Shown here: positions 56,670-64,000 of the stretch, piece after piece
How positions within the stretch are numbered: position 1 is the first letter of the stretch
How the letters are laid out: every line of letters starts with the position of its first letter
Assembly (NCBI GenBank): GCA_964425915.1
Contig: CAYROO010000002.1
Location: 1 to 64,000, forward strand
Length of the DNA: 64,000 nucleotides
Direction of reading: 5' to 3'
Origin: Polycyclovorans sp964425915
Lineage (GTDB): Bacteria; Pseudomonadota; Gammaproteobacteria; Nevskiales; Nevskiaceae
Notes under the pieces: model-generated
What the model saw: only the letters and a program-made list of their open reading frames with translations
Databases searched by the model: none
What the model was told of the DNA's origin: nothing
Translations under genes and position numbers: made by a program

Positions 56670-57446
56670 TCAATCCCCGACATCGCGCAGGCTCCGTCCT
56701 GAACCGGGCTGCGGACCGCCTCTCAGCTCCCCTTCATCGCGCAGCGAGAACGGCGTGAAATGGGTACGAGTATCGTAAACGTCGATCCCCTCGGCCCGCT
56801 TCAGGGCACCAACCACGGCGTAGGTGACCGGGGTGAATACCACTTCCACCGCCAGCTTGAAGACGAAGTTGAAGCCGACCACCGCCAGCAGCGCGTCATT
56901 GGTCCAGATGCCATAGAACGCCAGGGGATAGAACAGCAGCGAGTCCGCGCCCTGCCCGACCACTGTGGATCCGATGGTACGGGTCCACAACCAGCGGCCA
57001 CGGGTCCATAGCTTCATCTTGGCCATCACGTAGCTGTTGACGAAGTCGCCCACCCAATAGGCCGCGATGCTGGCCAGTGCGATCCGCGCCGTGGTGCCGA
57101 ACACCAGTGCCAGGGCCGGCTGCAGCTCGGCGTTGTAGGGCTCGTGCGGGCTGGCCGGGATATGCACGATGACCAGACTCATGAAGGTGGCAAACAGCAG
57201 CGCACCGAAACCGGCCCAGATGGCGCGCCGCGCCCGCGCATAGCCGTACACCTCGGTCAGCACGTCGGCGAAGATGTAGCCAATCGGGAAGAACAGGTTG
57301 CCGGCACCGAAGCTGAAGCTGCCCAGCCCCGGCAGTTGTACCTCGGCCACCTTGGCGGGGCCGATCAGGTTGGCGCACAGCAGCACCGCCACCAGACCGG
57401 CCACCAAAAAGTCGTAATAGCGGAAGGCGGGTGCCGGGGTGTTCAT
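56670..57446 (-). CDS. Queuosine precursor transporter (YhhQ/VUT family)
   Basis: This 258-residue inner-membrane protein has six helices and the family sequence GNLFFPIGYIFADVLTEVYG, followed by a second half with SLLFYPLAFYGIW. Its relatives import preQ0 or 7-deazaguanine precursors for queuosine in tRNA. It overlaps the photolyase stop by four bases. Confidence 0.88.
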   Translation of the reverse strand: MNTPAPAFRYYDFLVAGLVAVLLCANLIGPAKVAEVQLPGLGSFSFGAGNLFFPIGYIFADVLTEVYGYARARRAIWAGFGALLFATFMSLVIVHIPASPHEPYNAELQPALALVFGTTARIALASIAAYWVGDFVNSYVMAKMKLWTRGRWLWTRTIGSTVVGQGADSLLFYPLAFYGIWTNDALLAVVGFNFVFKLAVEVVFTPVTYAVVGALKRAEGIDVYDTRTHFTPFSLRDEGELRGGPQPGSGRSLRDVGD

Positions 57447-58981
57447 TCGTCGAACGGCATGGTCATCTGCGAATCATCGCCTTTCCGCGCCCGCCGTGGA
57501 CGTCCGCCGCTGGGCGGCAAGCCGGCCTTGCGCGAGCCGTGGGTGGCCTGGATGGCATCGGCAACCGCCGCGAAGCCATCACCTCGACGGACCGCCCAGA
57601 CCCGGTCGCGGGCCTCACGGTTGGCCTCAGCGAGGTCTCGCAGCGGCGGCGGATAGTCGGGGCAGAAGCGTCGCCGTTCGCCCGCCCCCAACTTCCACGG
57701 GGTGTGGACCCGCGCATCCGGCACCCCGCGCAAGGCTGGCACCCAGGTGCGAATGAAGCGCCCCTCCGGGTCGTGGTCCTGACCCTGTTTGATGGCGTTG
57801 TAGATGCGGACCGTGTTGATGCCCGTCACGCCCGACTGCATCTGCGCCTGCGGATAATGGATCCCGGGCTCGTAGTCGACGAAGCGCCGCGCCAGGAACA
57901 CGGCCGGCGCGCGCCAGTGCAGCCACAGGCTATAACTGGCGGTCGCCATCAGCATCGCGCGCATACGGAAATTGAGCCAGCCATGATGCGCCAGATAGGC
58001 TTGGCAGGCATCGACGAATGGCCAGCCTGTGCGGCCCTCGCACCAAGCGCGCAGGCGTTCAGGGTCCGGCTCCGCCGGGCGCAGGCCGTCATAGGCGGGG
58101 TGGGTGTTCTCGAATTCGAGTCGCGGCTCGGTCTCCAGCTTCTGGATGAAATGGCAGTGCCAGTGCAGGCGCCCGATAAAGGCGCTGAGCGACCGTCCCC
58201 AGCCAGAGCGCTCCGCTGGTGCCAGCGCCGCCTTGCGCGCCACCGCCGCCTGCAGTGCCTCGCGCATTGACAAGGTGCCCCACGCGAGGTGTGGCGAAAG
58301 CCGCGAGCAGCTCTCGGGTGCGGTCAGTGGGCTCGATAGCCGCATCGGATAGGCCTCGCCGCGAACCTGCAGAAAGCTGTCGAGGGTGGCTTCGGCGGCT
58401 GCACGTCCACCGGGCTGTCGGCCGGGGCAGGGGTCCTCCGCCAATCCCGGCGGCAGCGCTGGGATCTCGCCCGGCGAGATGCCCGTCAGCGCTTGCAAGC
58501 GCGGCATGGGTGCCACCGGCTCCGCCATGAAGGCATCCCACTGGCGGGCCCAGCCCTCGCGGCTGGACAAGGCCCGGACCACCCCCTGCTGTCGGCGCTG
58601 CTCCCAACGCAGCCCTTCACGTCGGCACCAGGCCGCCACCGCACGGTCACGGTCGAAGGTCCAGCCGTTGCCGGTCTCCTGATGACTCCACAGGGTGAAC
58701 GGCCCATGGTGTCGCCTCAGCCGCTGCAGCCAGGCCACCACCTCGCCCTCACGCACCACCAGCGGCGCACCTTGCGCGGTCAGCGCCGCCCGCAGGGACA
58801 ACAGGCATTCACGGACGAAGGCCCACTGCCGGCCACTGGCATCCGGCTGCGCCCATAGGCCGGGCTCCACCACATAGAGCGGCACCACCGGGCCCCGGCG
58901 CGCCGCCTCGGCCAGCGGGACATGGTCCTGCACGCGCAGGTCGCGCTTGAACCACACCACCTGGATGGCGCCCGTTTCCAT
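57443..58981 (-). CDS. DNA photolyase/cryptochrome family protein
   Basis: This 512-residue flavoprotein has an N-terminal antenna-binding domain (VVWFKRDLRVQDHVPLAEAA) and a C-terminal FAD-binding domain. The latter includes LSPHLAWGTLSMREALQAA, WHCHFIQKLE and MRAMLMATASYSLWLHW. It uses light to repair pyrimidine dimers. The C-terminal tail is basic. It is translationally coupled to the queuosine transporter downstream. Confidence 0.9.
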   Translation of the reverse strand: METGAIQVVWFKRDLRVQDHVPLAEAARRGPVVPLYVVEPGLWAQPDASGRQWAFVRECLLSLRAALTAQGAPLVVREGEVVAWLQRLRRHHGPFTLWSHQETGNGWTFDRDRAVAAWCRREGLRWEQRRQQGVVRALSSREGWARQWDAFMAEPVAPMPRLQALTGISPGEIPALPPGLAEDPCPGRQPGGRAAAEATLDSFLQVRGEAYPMRLSSPLTAPESCSRLSPHLAWGTLSMREALQAAVARKAALAPAERSGWGRSLSAFIGRLHWHCHFIQKLETEPRLEFENTHPAYDGLRPAEPDPERLRAWCEGRTGWPFVDACQAYLAHHGWLNFRMRAMLMATASYSLWLHWRAPAVFLARRFVDYEPGIHYPQAQMQSGVTGINTVRIYNAIKQGQDHDPEGRFIRTWVPALRGVPDARVHTPWKLGAGERRRFCPDYPPPLRDLAEANREARDRVWAVRRGDGFAAVADAIQATHGSRKAGLPPSGGRPRRARKGDDSQMTMPFDE

Positions 58982-59020
58982 GCGGCGAGCATGCCCGATC
59001 GCCGATACCGCCGCCCGGCG

Positions 59021-59884
59021 TCAACGCTGTACTTCGGCAGTCGGCTGGGCGGTGACCGTGTCGAGAAACGCCAAGAAGCGCGCATGCCACTCCGGCCGCC
59101 GCAGGGCGTCGATGTGCCCACCTTCCGGAATGCGCCACAGCGTCCGCGGTGGCGCAGCGGCGCGGAAGAGTGCCTCGGCATGGGACACTGGCACCACGGG
59201 GTCGCGCTCGCCATGGATCAGCAGTAGCGGAATCGGCGCCAACGCCCCCACCCGGTCGACGGCTGCGAAACGATCCGAGATCAGCGGTATGGCCAACCAT
59301 TGCAACGGCCAGGTCAGCCAGGCGGATGCCAGCTTTTCTCGCGCCAGCCCCCGGTAGCTGGCGAATCCGCTATCGGCGACCACCGCGCGAATACCGCTGC
59401 GATCCTCGGCGTCCGCCACCAGGCGAATCGCCACGGATGCCCCCAGGCTCTGGCCATAGACCACCAGCGGCAGGTCTGGATGGTGATGACGCAACCAGGC
59501 CAGCGCCGCTGCAGCATCGGCATGACTGCCTGCCACATCCGCCCGTCCGGCTGACTGTCCGAAGCCGCGATAGTCGGGCACCAGCACGGTGTAGCCCGCC
59601 GCCGGCAACGTGGTCACCGCCCTGACGTGCGAGCTGAGGTTCTCGGCGTTGCCGTGCAGAAACAGCACTGCGCCGCGGGGAGATGCGGTGGCGGGCAGGA
59701 ACAGCGCATGTAGCCGCACGCTGTCGGTGCTGTCGATCCAGACGTCGATGGCCGGGGTGGCCAGAGGGCGCTCCGCGAAGTACTGCACCCGATCCGGCTG
59801 AAGAAACACACCGGTGCAGCCCCCCATCAACAGAGCGGCGAGGACCAATAGTGCGCGCGGGACCGCGCAGGGCAGCCGCCGCAT
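59021..59884 (-). CDS. Lipoprotein alpha/beta hydrolase
   Basis: This 287-residue protein has a signal peptide with lipobox MGGC, then an alpha/beta hydrolase domain with HGNAEN and the nucleophile elbow YGQSLGAS. A catalytic aspartate probably lies in HGERDPVVP, and the histidine in EGGHID. The substrate is unknown; the family includes thioesterases and esterases. It starts one base after the DUF4105 stop, so they are one unit. Confidence 0.85.
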   Translation of the reverse strand: MRRLPCAVPRALLVLAALLMGGCTGVFLQPDRVQYFAERPLATPAIDVWIDSTDSVRLHALFLPATASPRGAVLFLHGNAENLSSHVRAVTTLPAAGYTVLVPDYRGFGQSAGRADVAGSHADAAAALAWLRHHHPDLPLVVYGQSLGASVAIRLVADAEDRSGIRAVVADSGFASYRGLAREKLASAWLTWPLQWLAIPLISDRFAAVDRVGALAPIPLLLIHGERDPVVPVSHAEALFRAAAPPRTLWRIPEGGHIDALRRPEWHARFLAFLDTVTAQPTAEVQR

Positions 59885-59885
59885 G

Positions 59886-61769
59886 TCAGTAGTACCAGTG
59901 ATATCGCAGCGACACTGCCACCCGTCCCGGTGCACGCTGATCGTGGCCGTCCACCTGCAGCTGCAGGGCGTGGTGGCGTGCCAGTGCCAGGTTCTGCTGC
60001 CACTGCCAACGGCTGCGGGTACGCCCGTTGGCGAAGCGCTCGCTGCCCGCTTCGGCCCGTAGTGTCAGCGGCCCCCAGGTGCCGAGAACACCGCTGCGGA
60101 CGCCAAGGGCAGGCTGCAGCGGCGAGTCGAAGCCGTGGTTGTGCTCCAGACGCGCCGCCAACAGGCCGTAGACACGCAGGCCGGATGTCACCGCGAGGGT
60201 CGCGCCGACACCGCCGTTGACCTGCGCTACACGGTGAACGGCCTCATCGACCCACTGTCGTTCCACGCCCGTCTGCACGGCCCACGACAAGGGCTTGAAG
60301 AAGCGATCACGCGGGCTGAGCGACAGGATGTCGACCACGTCGAACCGCTCCACCGACAGGTCATCCTGCTCGTCCACTCGCAGGTCGAGATTGCCGAGAT
60401 TGATCTGCGCGCCGAAGGGAAAGCCGTCGCCGTTCTCGGCCAGGCTGTGCAACGCCATGCGAAAGCCCAGGTGCAGCACGTTGCTGGCCGCCTCACGCCC
60501 CACGCCGACACTGACCCGCCGACTGCCGTGGCTGAGATCCGGCGGCACCCCCGCCGCCGGCACACCCCAGTCCGGCGGCAGTGCGTCGGCGCGCGGCTTC
60601 AGCTCGCGCAGCAAAGCCAGACTGCGCCGCGCCGCATCCGGGTTGCGTTGGGCGCGGGCACGGGTCTGGGTAAAGCGCAGATAGCGATAGGCCGTGGACA
60701 CCACCGCCGCCTGGTCCCCGCGGTCCAGCGCCTGTAGCGGCGTGCGCTGCAGCTGCGACGGGTCCTCGCTGAGCGTCTGCACCTGACGCCGCAGGTCGCG
60801 CGGCAGCGCCGCCAACTGGGCCTGCAGCACCGTCCCCTGCGCTGGCCGGAACCGGCGGCCGGTGACCATGCCGGCCTGCTGCACCGCACGAATGGTGTCG
60901 ATGGGAATGGCGGTGAGCGGAAAGTCTGCGGTCAAGGTCACGCCGGGCCGCGCCACCTCCAACAGTTCGAGCACCCGGTAGGAACAGTTCTCGTCAAAGA
61001 AGTAGTACGCGAAGTTGATGCCCTTCAACTCCCACAGGTGCTGGATCAGCCGGTCGGTCTCGGCCGCGGTCAGGTTGAGGCGGTATTCCCAGATGTCGCG
61101 GTTTTCGTCACGGTTGTAGTCGCGAATCTTCTGGTAGTAGTGGTCCACCTCGAACTGTCCGGGGTAGCCGCCGGTGAGGCCACGGAAGGCATAGAACAGG
61201 CCGTTGTCATTGGCATCCACCAGGGCGCCAAAGTTGACCGCAAACGACAGATACTCGCCGCCGCCGTCCTGCTCGCCGGCATCCAGCCGCAACAGGGTGT
61301 GCCCGAACATCGAAGACGGGCTGTTGAGGTAGTACGCCGGAAACACCAGTACGGCGCGGTCGGCCTGCACCAGAGCGCGGAAGTCACGGTAAGCGGCACA
61401 GTCCGGCTGCGGCAGCGCTCCCAGGTCAAGCTGAGACTTCAGCCAGGTGAGGCGCGCCACGAAACGACATTGCGCATGTTCGTCGCCCGCGGATGCCGGG
61501 GCCGCGAATGCAGCCAAGGTGGCGGCCATTTCCGCCCGCGGGTCGTCGGCCCCATCGGGCGCCAGGAAGAAGCGTGGATCATCGGCATCGCTGCGCCAGC
61601 GATCATTCCCCGGTGCCGGCTTGTAGTGCAGCAGTCGGCGCCAGGTATCGTGGGCCCACAAGGACTGAGCCTCGGCCTGCGCCCAGGCGGTTTGCGCTGA
61701 TGCGGCTGGGGTCGCGGTCAGCGCTGCCAGCCAACAGGCCAGTGCTGCCAGCGGAAAAAATCGGCGCAT
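59886..61769 (-). CDS. DUF4105 domain-containing secreted protein
   Basis: This 627-residue protein has a signal peptide ending PAASA. The DUF4105 region (about residues 110-330) includes LVFPAYYLNSPSSMFGHTLL and the cysteine segment DENCSYRVLELLEV, which suggests a papain-like NlpC-type fold. A C-terminal beta-rich domain ends in HWYY and resembles an outer-membrane barrel. The start at 61769 puts the signal peptide first. It is preceded by a terminator that separates it partly from DUF3015. Confidence 0.8.
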   Translation of the reverse strand: MRRFFPLAALACWLAALTATPAASAQTAWAQAEAQSLWAHDTWRRLLHYKPAPGNDRWRSDADDPRFFLAPDGADDPRAEMAATLAAFAAPASAGDEHAQCRFVARLTWLKSQLDLGALPQPDCAAYRDFRALVQADRAVLVFPAYYLNSPSSMFGHTLLRLDAGEQDGGGEYLSFAVNFGALVDANDNGLFYAFRGLTGGYPGQFEVDHYYQKIRDYNRDENRDIWEYRLNLTAAETDRLIQHLWELKGINFAYYFFDENCSYRVLELLEVARPGVTLTADFPLTAIPIDTIRAVQQAGMVTGRRFRPAQGTVLQAQLAALPRDLRRQVQTLSEDPSQLQRTPLQALDRGDQAAVVSTAYRYLRFTQTRARAQRNPDAARRSLALLRELKPRADALPPDWGVPAAGVPPDLSHGSRRVSVGVGREAASNVLHLGFRMALHSLAENGDGFPFGAQINLGNLDLRVDEQDDLSVERFDVVDILSLSPRDRFFKPLSWAVQTGVERQWVDEAVHRVAQVNGGVGATLAVTSGLRVYGLLAARLEHNHGFDSPLQPALGVRSGVLGTWGPLTLRAEAGSERFANGRTRSRWQWQQNLALARHHALQLQVDGHDQRAPGRVAVSLRYHWYY

Positions 61770-61781
61770 GCAACAGCTCTC

Positions 61782-61817
61782 AAAAAGAAGGGCCCGGCAT
61801 CCTGGGATACCGGACCC
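61782..61817 (-). terminator. Intrinsic terminator between DUF3015 and DUF4105
   Basis: A 13-bp stem with two G-U pairs (61790-61802 with 61805-61817) and a two-base loop is followed on the minus strand by TTCTTTTT. Confidence 0.8.
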
Positions 61818-61858
61818 CGACACCCGTCGGCGACCGTCTCAGACGGCCACCGAACGTC

Positions 61859-62335
61859 TTAGCTGACGTACTTCGACAGCGTCGCGTCATCCTTCATCAG
61901 CGATTCAAGACGGGCCAGTACGTCGTCGGCCGTCACGTTCTCGCTCGGGAACAGCGTATCGAAGTGACGGTTAGCGAGCTGGGCAAAGCTTGCCTGGTCT
62001 TCAGCGCTGACGCCGTAAGCCACTGCAACGGCGGTCAGGGCTTCGCCTTCACCCATGGCCACGTCGGCGCTCAGTTCGTCGAGCATCACGTTGACCATCT
62101 TCTTGCCACCGTAGGTCAGCGTGCCGGAGGTGGAGCAGCCATTGGTGCCCGAGGTCATGCCGAACGTGGCATTGCCCGAGGTGCCGTTCGTGGTGCTGGC
62201 CAGGAAGTGCGGGACGATCCCGGACTGCCCCTGGAACAACATGTTGCCCCAACCGCAGTTGGGGCCGCCCGGTGCTTCGGCCACGGCCGCAGACGAGGCC
62301 ATCAGCGCAATCGCGCCGACCATCAACTTCTTCAT
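61859..62335 (-). CDS. DUF3015 family protein
   Basis: This 158-residue secreted protein has a signal peptide ending SSAAVA, then the DUF3015 pattern GPNCGWGNMLFQGQSGIVPHFLAS (shown here over 24 residues by position, residues 24-47) and TSGNATFGMTSGTNGC. Two cysteines may form a disulfide. Function is unknown; it is often next to DUF4105. A transcription stop directly after it suggests it is made in excess over the downstream genes. Confidence 0.8.
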   Translation of the reverse strand: MKKLMVGAIALMASSAAVAEAPGGPNCGWGNMLFQGQSGIVPHFLASTTNGTSGNATFGMTSGTNGCSTSGTLTYGGKKMVNVMLDELSADVAMGEGEALTAVAVAYGVSAEDQASFAQLANRHFDTLFPSENVTADDVLARLESLMKDDATLSKYVS

Positions 62336-62475
62336 GGTGAATCTCCCGTTTTTTCTTTGGGTGGGGAAAGGCTCCCCACCCGGATACTACGAAGCACCCC
62401 CGCGCCCCGCAAGCTGACATGCACTTCATCTGCGACCTGGGTCGCATTGGCTTGTGACCCCCTGTCTCGTCCATG

Positions 62476-62498
62476 AAAAAGGCCGCCCGAGGGCGGCC
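62476..62498 (-). terminator. Intrinsic terminator of pntB
   Basis: GGCCGCC/GGCGGCC with a four- to five-base loop is followed on the minus strand by TTTTTC. It lies 25 bases past the pntB stop. Confidence 0.85.
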
Positions 62499-62522
62499 TT
62501 TGATGCAGCGGGGAAAACCGGC

Positions 62523-63941
62523 TCAATGACCGCCGTCGAGCGACTTCACCGCCTGGATCATGGACACCATCACCTTCTGGGCATCGCCGTAGACCATGTT
62601 GGTGTTGTCGGCGAAGAAGAGTTCGTTCTCCACGCCCGAGTAGCCCTTGCCCTGGCCGCGCTTGACGACGTAGACCTGCTTGGCCTGGTCCACGTTGAGG
62701 ATGGGCATGCCGTAGATCGGCGAGGACTTGTTGGTGCGTGCCGCCGGGTTCACGGTGTCGTTGGCGCCGATGACGATGGCGACGTCCGCCTCCTTGAACT
62801 CGTTGTTGATGTCTTCCATGTCATAGATGATGTCGTACGGCACGCCGGCTTCGGCGAGCAACACGTTCATGTGACCGGGCATGCGACCCGCCACCGGGTG
62901 GATGGCGAACTTCACTTCGACGCCGGCATCCGAGATCAGCTTCACGAACTCGAACAGCTTGTGCTGCGCCTGTGCCACCGCCAGACCGTAGCCCGGGGCG
63001 ATGATCACCTTGGAGGCGTAGCGCATGTTGATGCCGGCATCACCGGCATCCACCGGCTTCATGCTGCCCTTGATCTCGCCCTGCTCCTCGCCGCCGGCGG
63101 CGCCGAAGTTGGAGAACAGCACGTTGGACACCGAGCGGTTCATGGCCTTGGCCATCAACAGCGTCAGCAGCGTGCCGGCTGAGCCCACCACCATGCCCGC
63201 CACCATCAGCGCGGCGTTGCCGATCACATAGCCCTCGAAGCCCACAGCCAAACCGGTGAAGGCATTGAACAGGGAGATCACCACCGGCATGTCGGCGCCG
63301 CCGATGGGCATCGCCATCATCACGCCGTAGACCAGCGACAGCACGAAGAAGGCGGCGATCAGCTCGGGACCGACGTTGCCGCCCTGATAAACCGTCCAGC
63401 CGCCAATGGCGAGGATGGCCAGCAGGATCAGGCCGTTGACCGCCTGCAGGCCGGGGAAGCGCCAGGTGCCGTTGACCCGACCGTCCAGCTTGGCCCAGGC
63501 AATCAGCGAACCCGACAGCGACACCGCACCGATGATGCCACCCAGCACCGCCATGGTGAGGATGATGTTGCCGTGGGCCTTGTGGCCGAACAGCTCAATG
63601 GCAGCGATGGCCGCGGCGGCGCCGCCGCCCATGCCGTTATAGAGCGCCACCATCTGCGGCATTTCGGTCATGGCGACCTTCTTGCCGCTCCACCAAGCCC
63701 AACCGAGGCCGATCGCCAGCGCGACCACCGCCAGGGTGATGTTGGTGGTAAGGAAGGGCTCCGCCTTGGGATTGACGTCCGCGATGTAGAGGAAACTGGC
63801 CGCCACTGCGACCACCATTCCCACCCCGGCAACCACAATGCCGGAGCGTGCCGTCACCGGCGAGCTCATGCGCTTCAGGCCGTAAACGAACAGCAGCGTC
63901 GCGACGATGAACGACGCATCAATGATGAATTGAGCATTCAT
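62523..63941 (-). CDS. pntB: NAD(P) transhydrogenase subunit beta
   Basis: This 472-residue subunit carries the membrane domain and the NADP(H)-binding domain of the proton-translocating transhydrogenase. The first 270 residues are about eight helices. The NADP site includes APGYGLAVAQAQHKL and AIVIGANDTVNPAARTNKSS, with the VVKRGQGKGYSGVENELFF loop near the end. It starts five bases after the alpha subunit stop, so they are translated as one operon. Confidence 0.96.
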   Translation of the reverse strand: MNAQFIIDASFIVATLLFVYGLKRMSSPVTARSGIVVAGVGMVVAVAASFLYIADVNPKAEPFLTTNITLAVVALAIGLGWAWWSGKKVAMTEMPQMVALYNGMGGGAAAAIAAIELFGHKAHGNIILTMAVLGGIIGAVSLSGSLIAWAKLDGRVNGTWRFPGLQAVNGLILLAILAIGGWTVYQGGNVGPELIAAFFVLSLVYGVMMAMPIGGADMPVVISLFNAFTGLAVGFEGYVIGNAALMVAGMVVGSAGTLLTLLMAKAMNRSVSNVLFSNFGAAGGEEQGEIKGSMKPVDAGDAGINMRYASKVIIAPGYGLAVAQAQHKLFEFVKLISDAGVEVKFAIHPVAGRMPGHMNVLLAEAGVPYDIIYDMEDINNEFKEADVAIVIGANDTVNPAARTNKSSPIYGMPILNVDQAKQVYVVKRGQGKGYSGVENELFFADNTNMVYGDAQKVMVSMIQAVKSLDGGH

Positions 63942-63946
63942 AGCGA

Positions 63947-64000
63947 TCAGCCCTTCTTCTTGTCGGACGGCTTGAACATTTCAAGCATGCGCTCGGTGAC
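63947..64000 (-). CDS. pntA: NAD(P) transhydrogenase alpha subunit, C-terminal end (partial)
   Basis: The last 17 codons (VTERMLEMFKPSDKKKG) are seen before the window edge. The tail pattern V-T-x-R-M-L-x-M-F is that of the membrane part of the alpha subunit. Whether this is the split alpha-2 form or a full alpha chain cannot be told. Confidence 0.7.
   Translation of the reverse strand, partial: VTERMLEMFKPSDKKKG

Overview
The window is a 64 kb stretch of GC-rich chromosome with compact, mostly intact genes. It has two assembly gaps of exactly 100 N (1151-1250 and 41925-42024), and both sit inside tandem repeats. The gene content points to an aerobic, Gram-negative gammaproteobacterium, probably near Nevskiales/Solimonadaceae or Xanthomonadales. 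Pointers are AlkB plus rubredoxin, FecI/FecR-type surface signalling, large TonB-dependent receptors, SlyX, a dnaG-rpoD pair, B12-dependent MetH, PntAB and an Lpp/OprI-like lipoprotein. The taxonomic placement is inference from gene families; no rRNA or tRNA gene was seen.

Layout. 1-3.7 kb: a short-chain dehydrogenase, an 85-bp composite tandem repeat, an NAD-type isocitrate dehydrogenase and a hexapeptide acetyltransferase. 3.7-12.8 kb: a surface-signalling block with an autotransporter-like protein, a 1215-residue TonB-dependent receptor, FecR and an ECF sigma factor. An MNT/HEPN toxin-antitoxin pair on the opposite strand splits this block, and heptanucleotide arrays lie at both borders and inside it. 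12.8-14.3 kb: alkane hydroxylase alkB and rubredoxin behind a promoter with a dyad operator. 14.3-15.2 kb: a repeat-rich intergenic region ending in structured sequence. 15.2-19.5 kb: metH and an alanine-zipper lipoprotein. 19.5-28.6 kb: envelope and housekeeping genes (L,D-transpeptidase, MscS channel, slyX, DUF3014, HIT, SH3 lipoprotein, cold-shock protein, EamA exporter, DUF2157/GDYXXLXY pair).

28.6-31.7 kb: a three-gene signalling operon of a soluble histidine kinase, an HDOD response regulator, and a response regulator whose HD-GYP-like output has lost its HD pair. 31.9-34.1 kb: a TonB receptor under a good Fur-box match. 34.1-38.1 kb: a catabolic cluster (small ABM-like protein, haloalkane-dehalogenase-like hydrolase, AraC regulator, Baeyer-Villiger-type monooxygenase). 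38.1-41.9 kb: dnaG and rpoD, where DnaG lacks all four zinc ligands. 41.9-42.3 kb: a 74-bp tandem array in the rpoD 3' region. 42.4-45.3 kb: three small outer-membrane beta-barrels and two tandem cytochromes c. 45.4-49.1 kb: convergent ppx and ppk. 49-56.4 kb: type-II NADH dehydrogenase, EcsC, NRDE, ogt, pteridine reductase, uppP and priA. 56.7-62.3 kb: a minus-strand run of queuosine-precursor transporter, photolyase, alpha/beta hydrolase, DUF4105 and DUF3015. 62.5-64 kb: pntB and the last codons of pntA.

The strongest departures from expectation are the zinc-less DnaG, the degenerate HD-GYP regulator, the heptamer arrays bracketing the sigma/FecR/receptor block, the probable structured RNA before metH, and the operator-overlapped alkB promoter.
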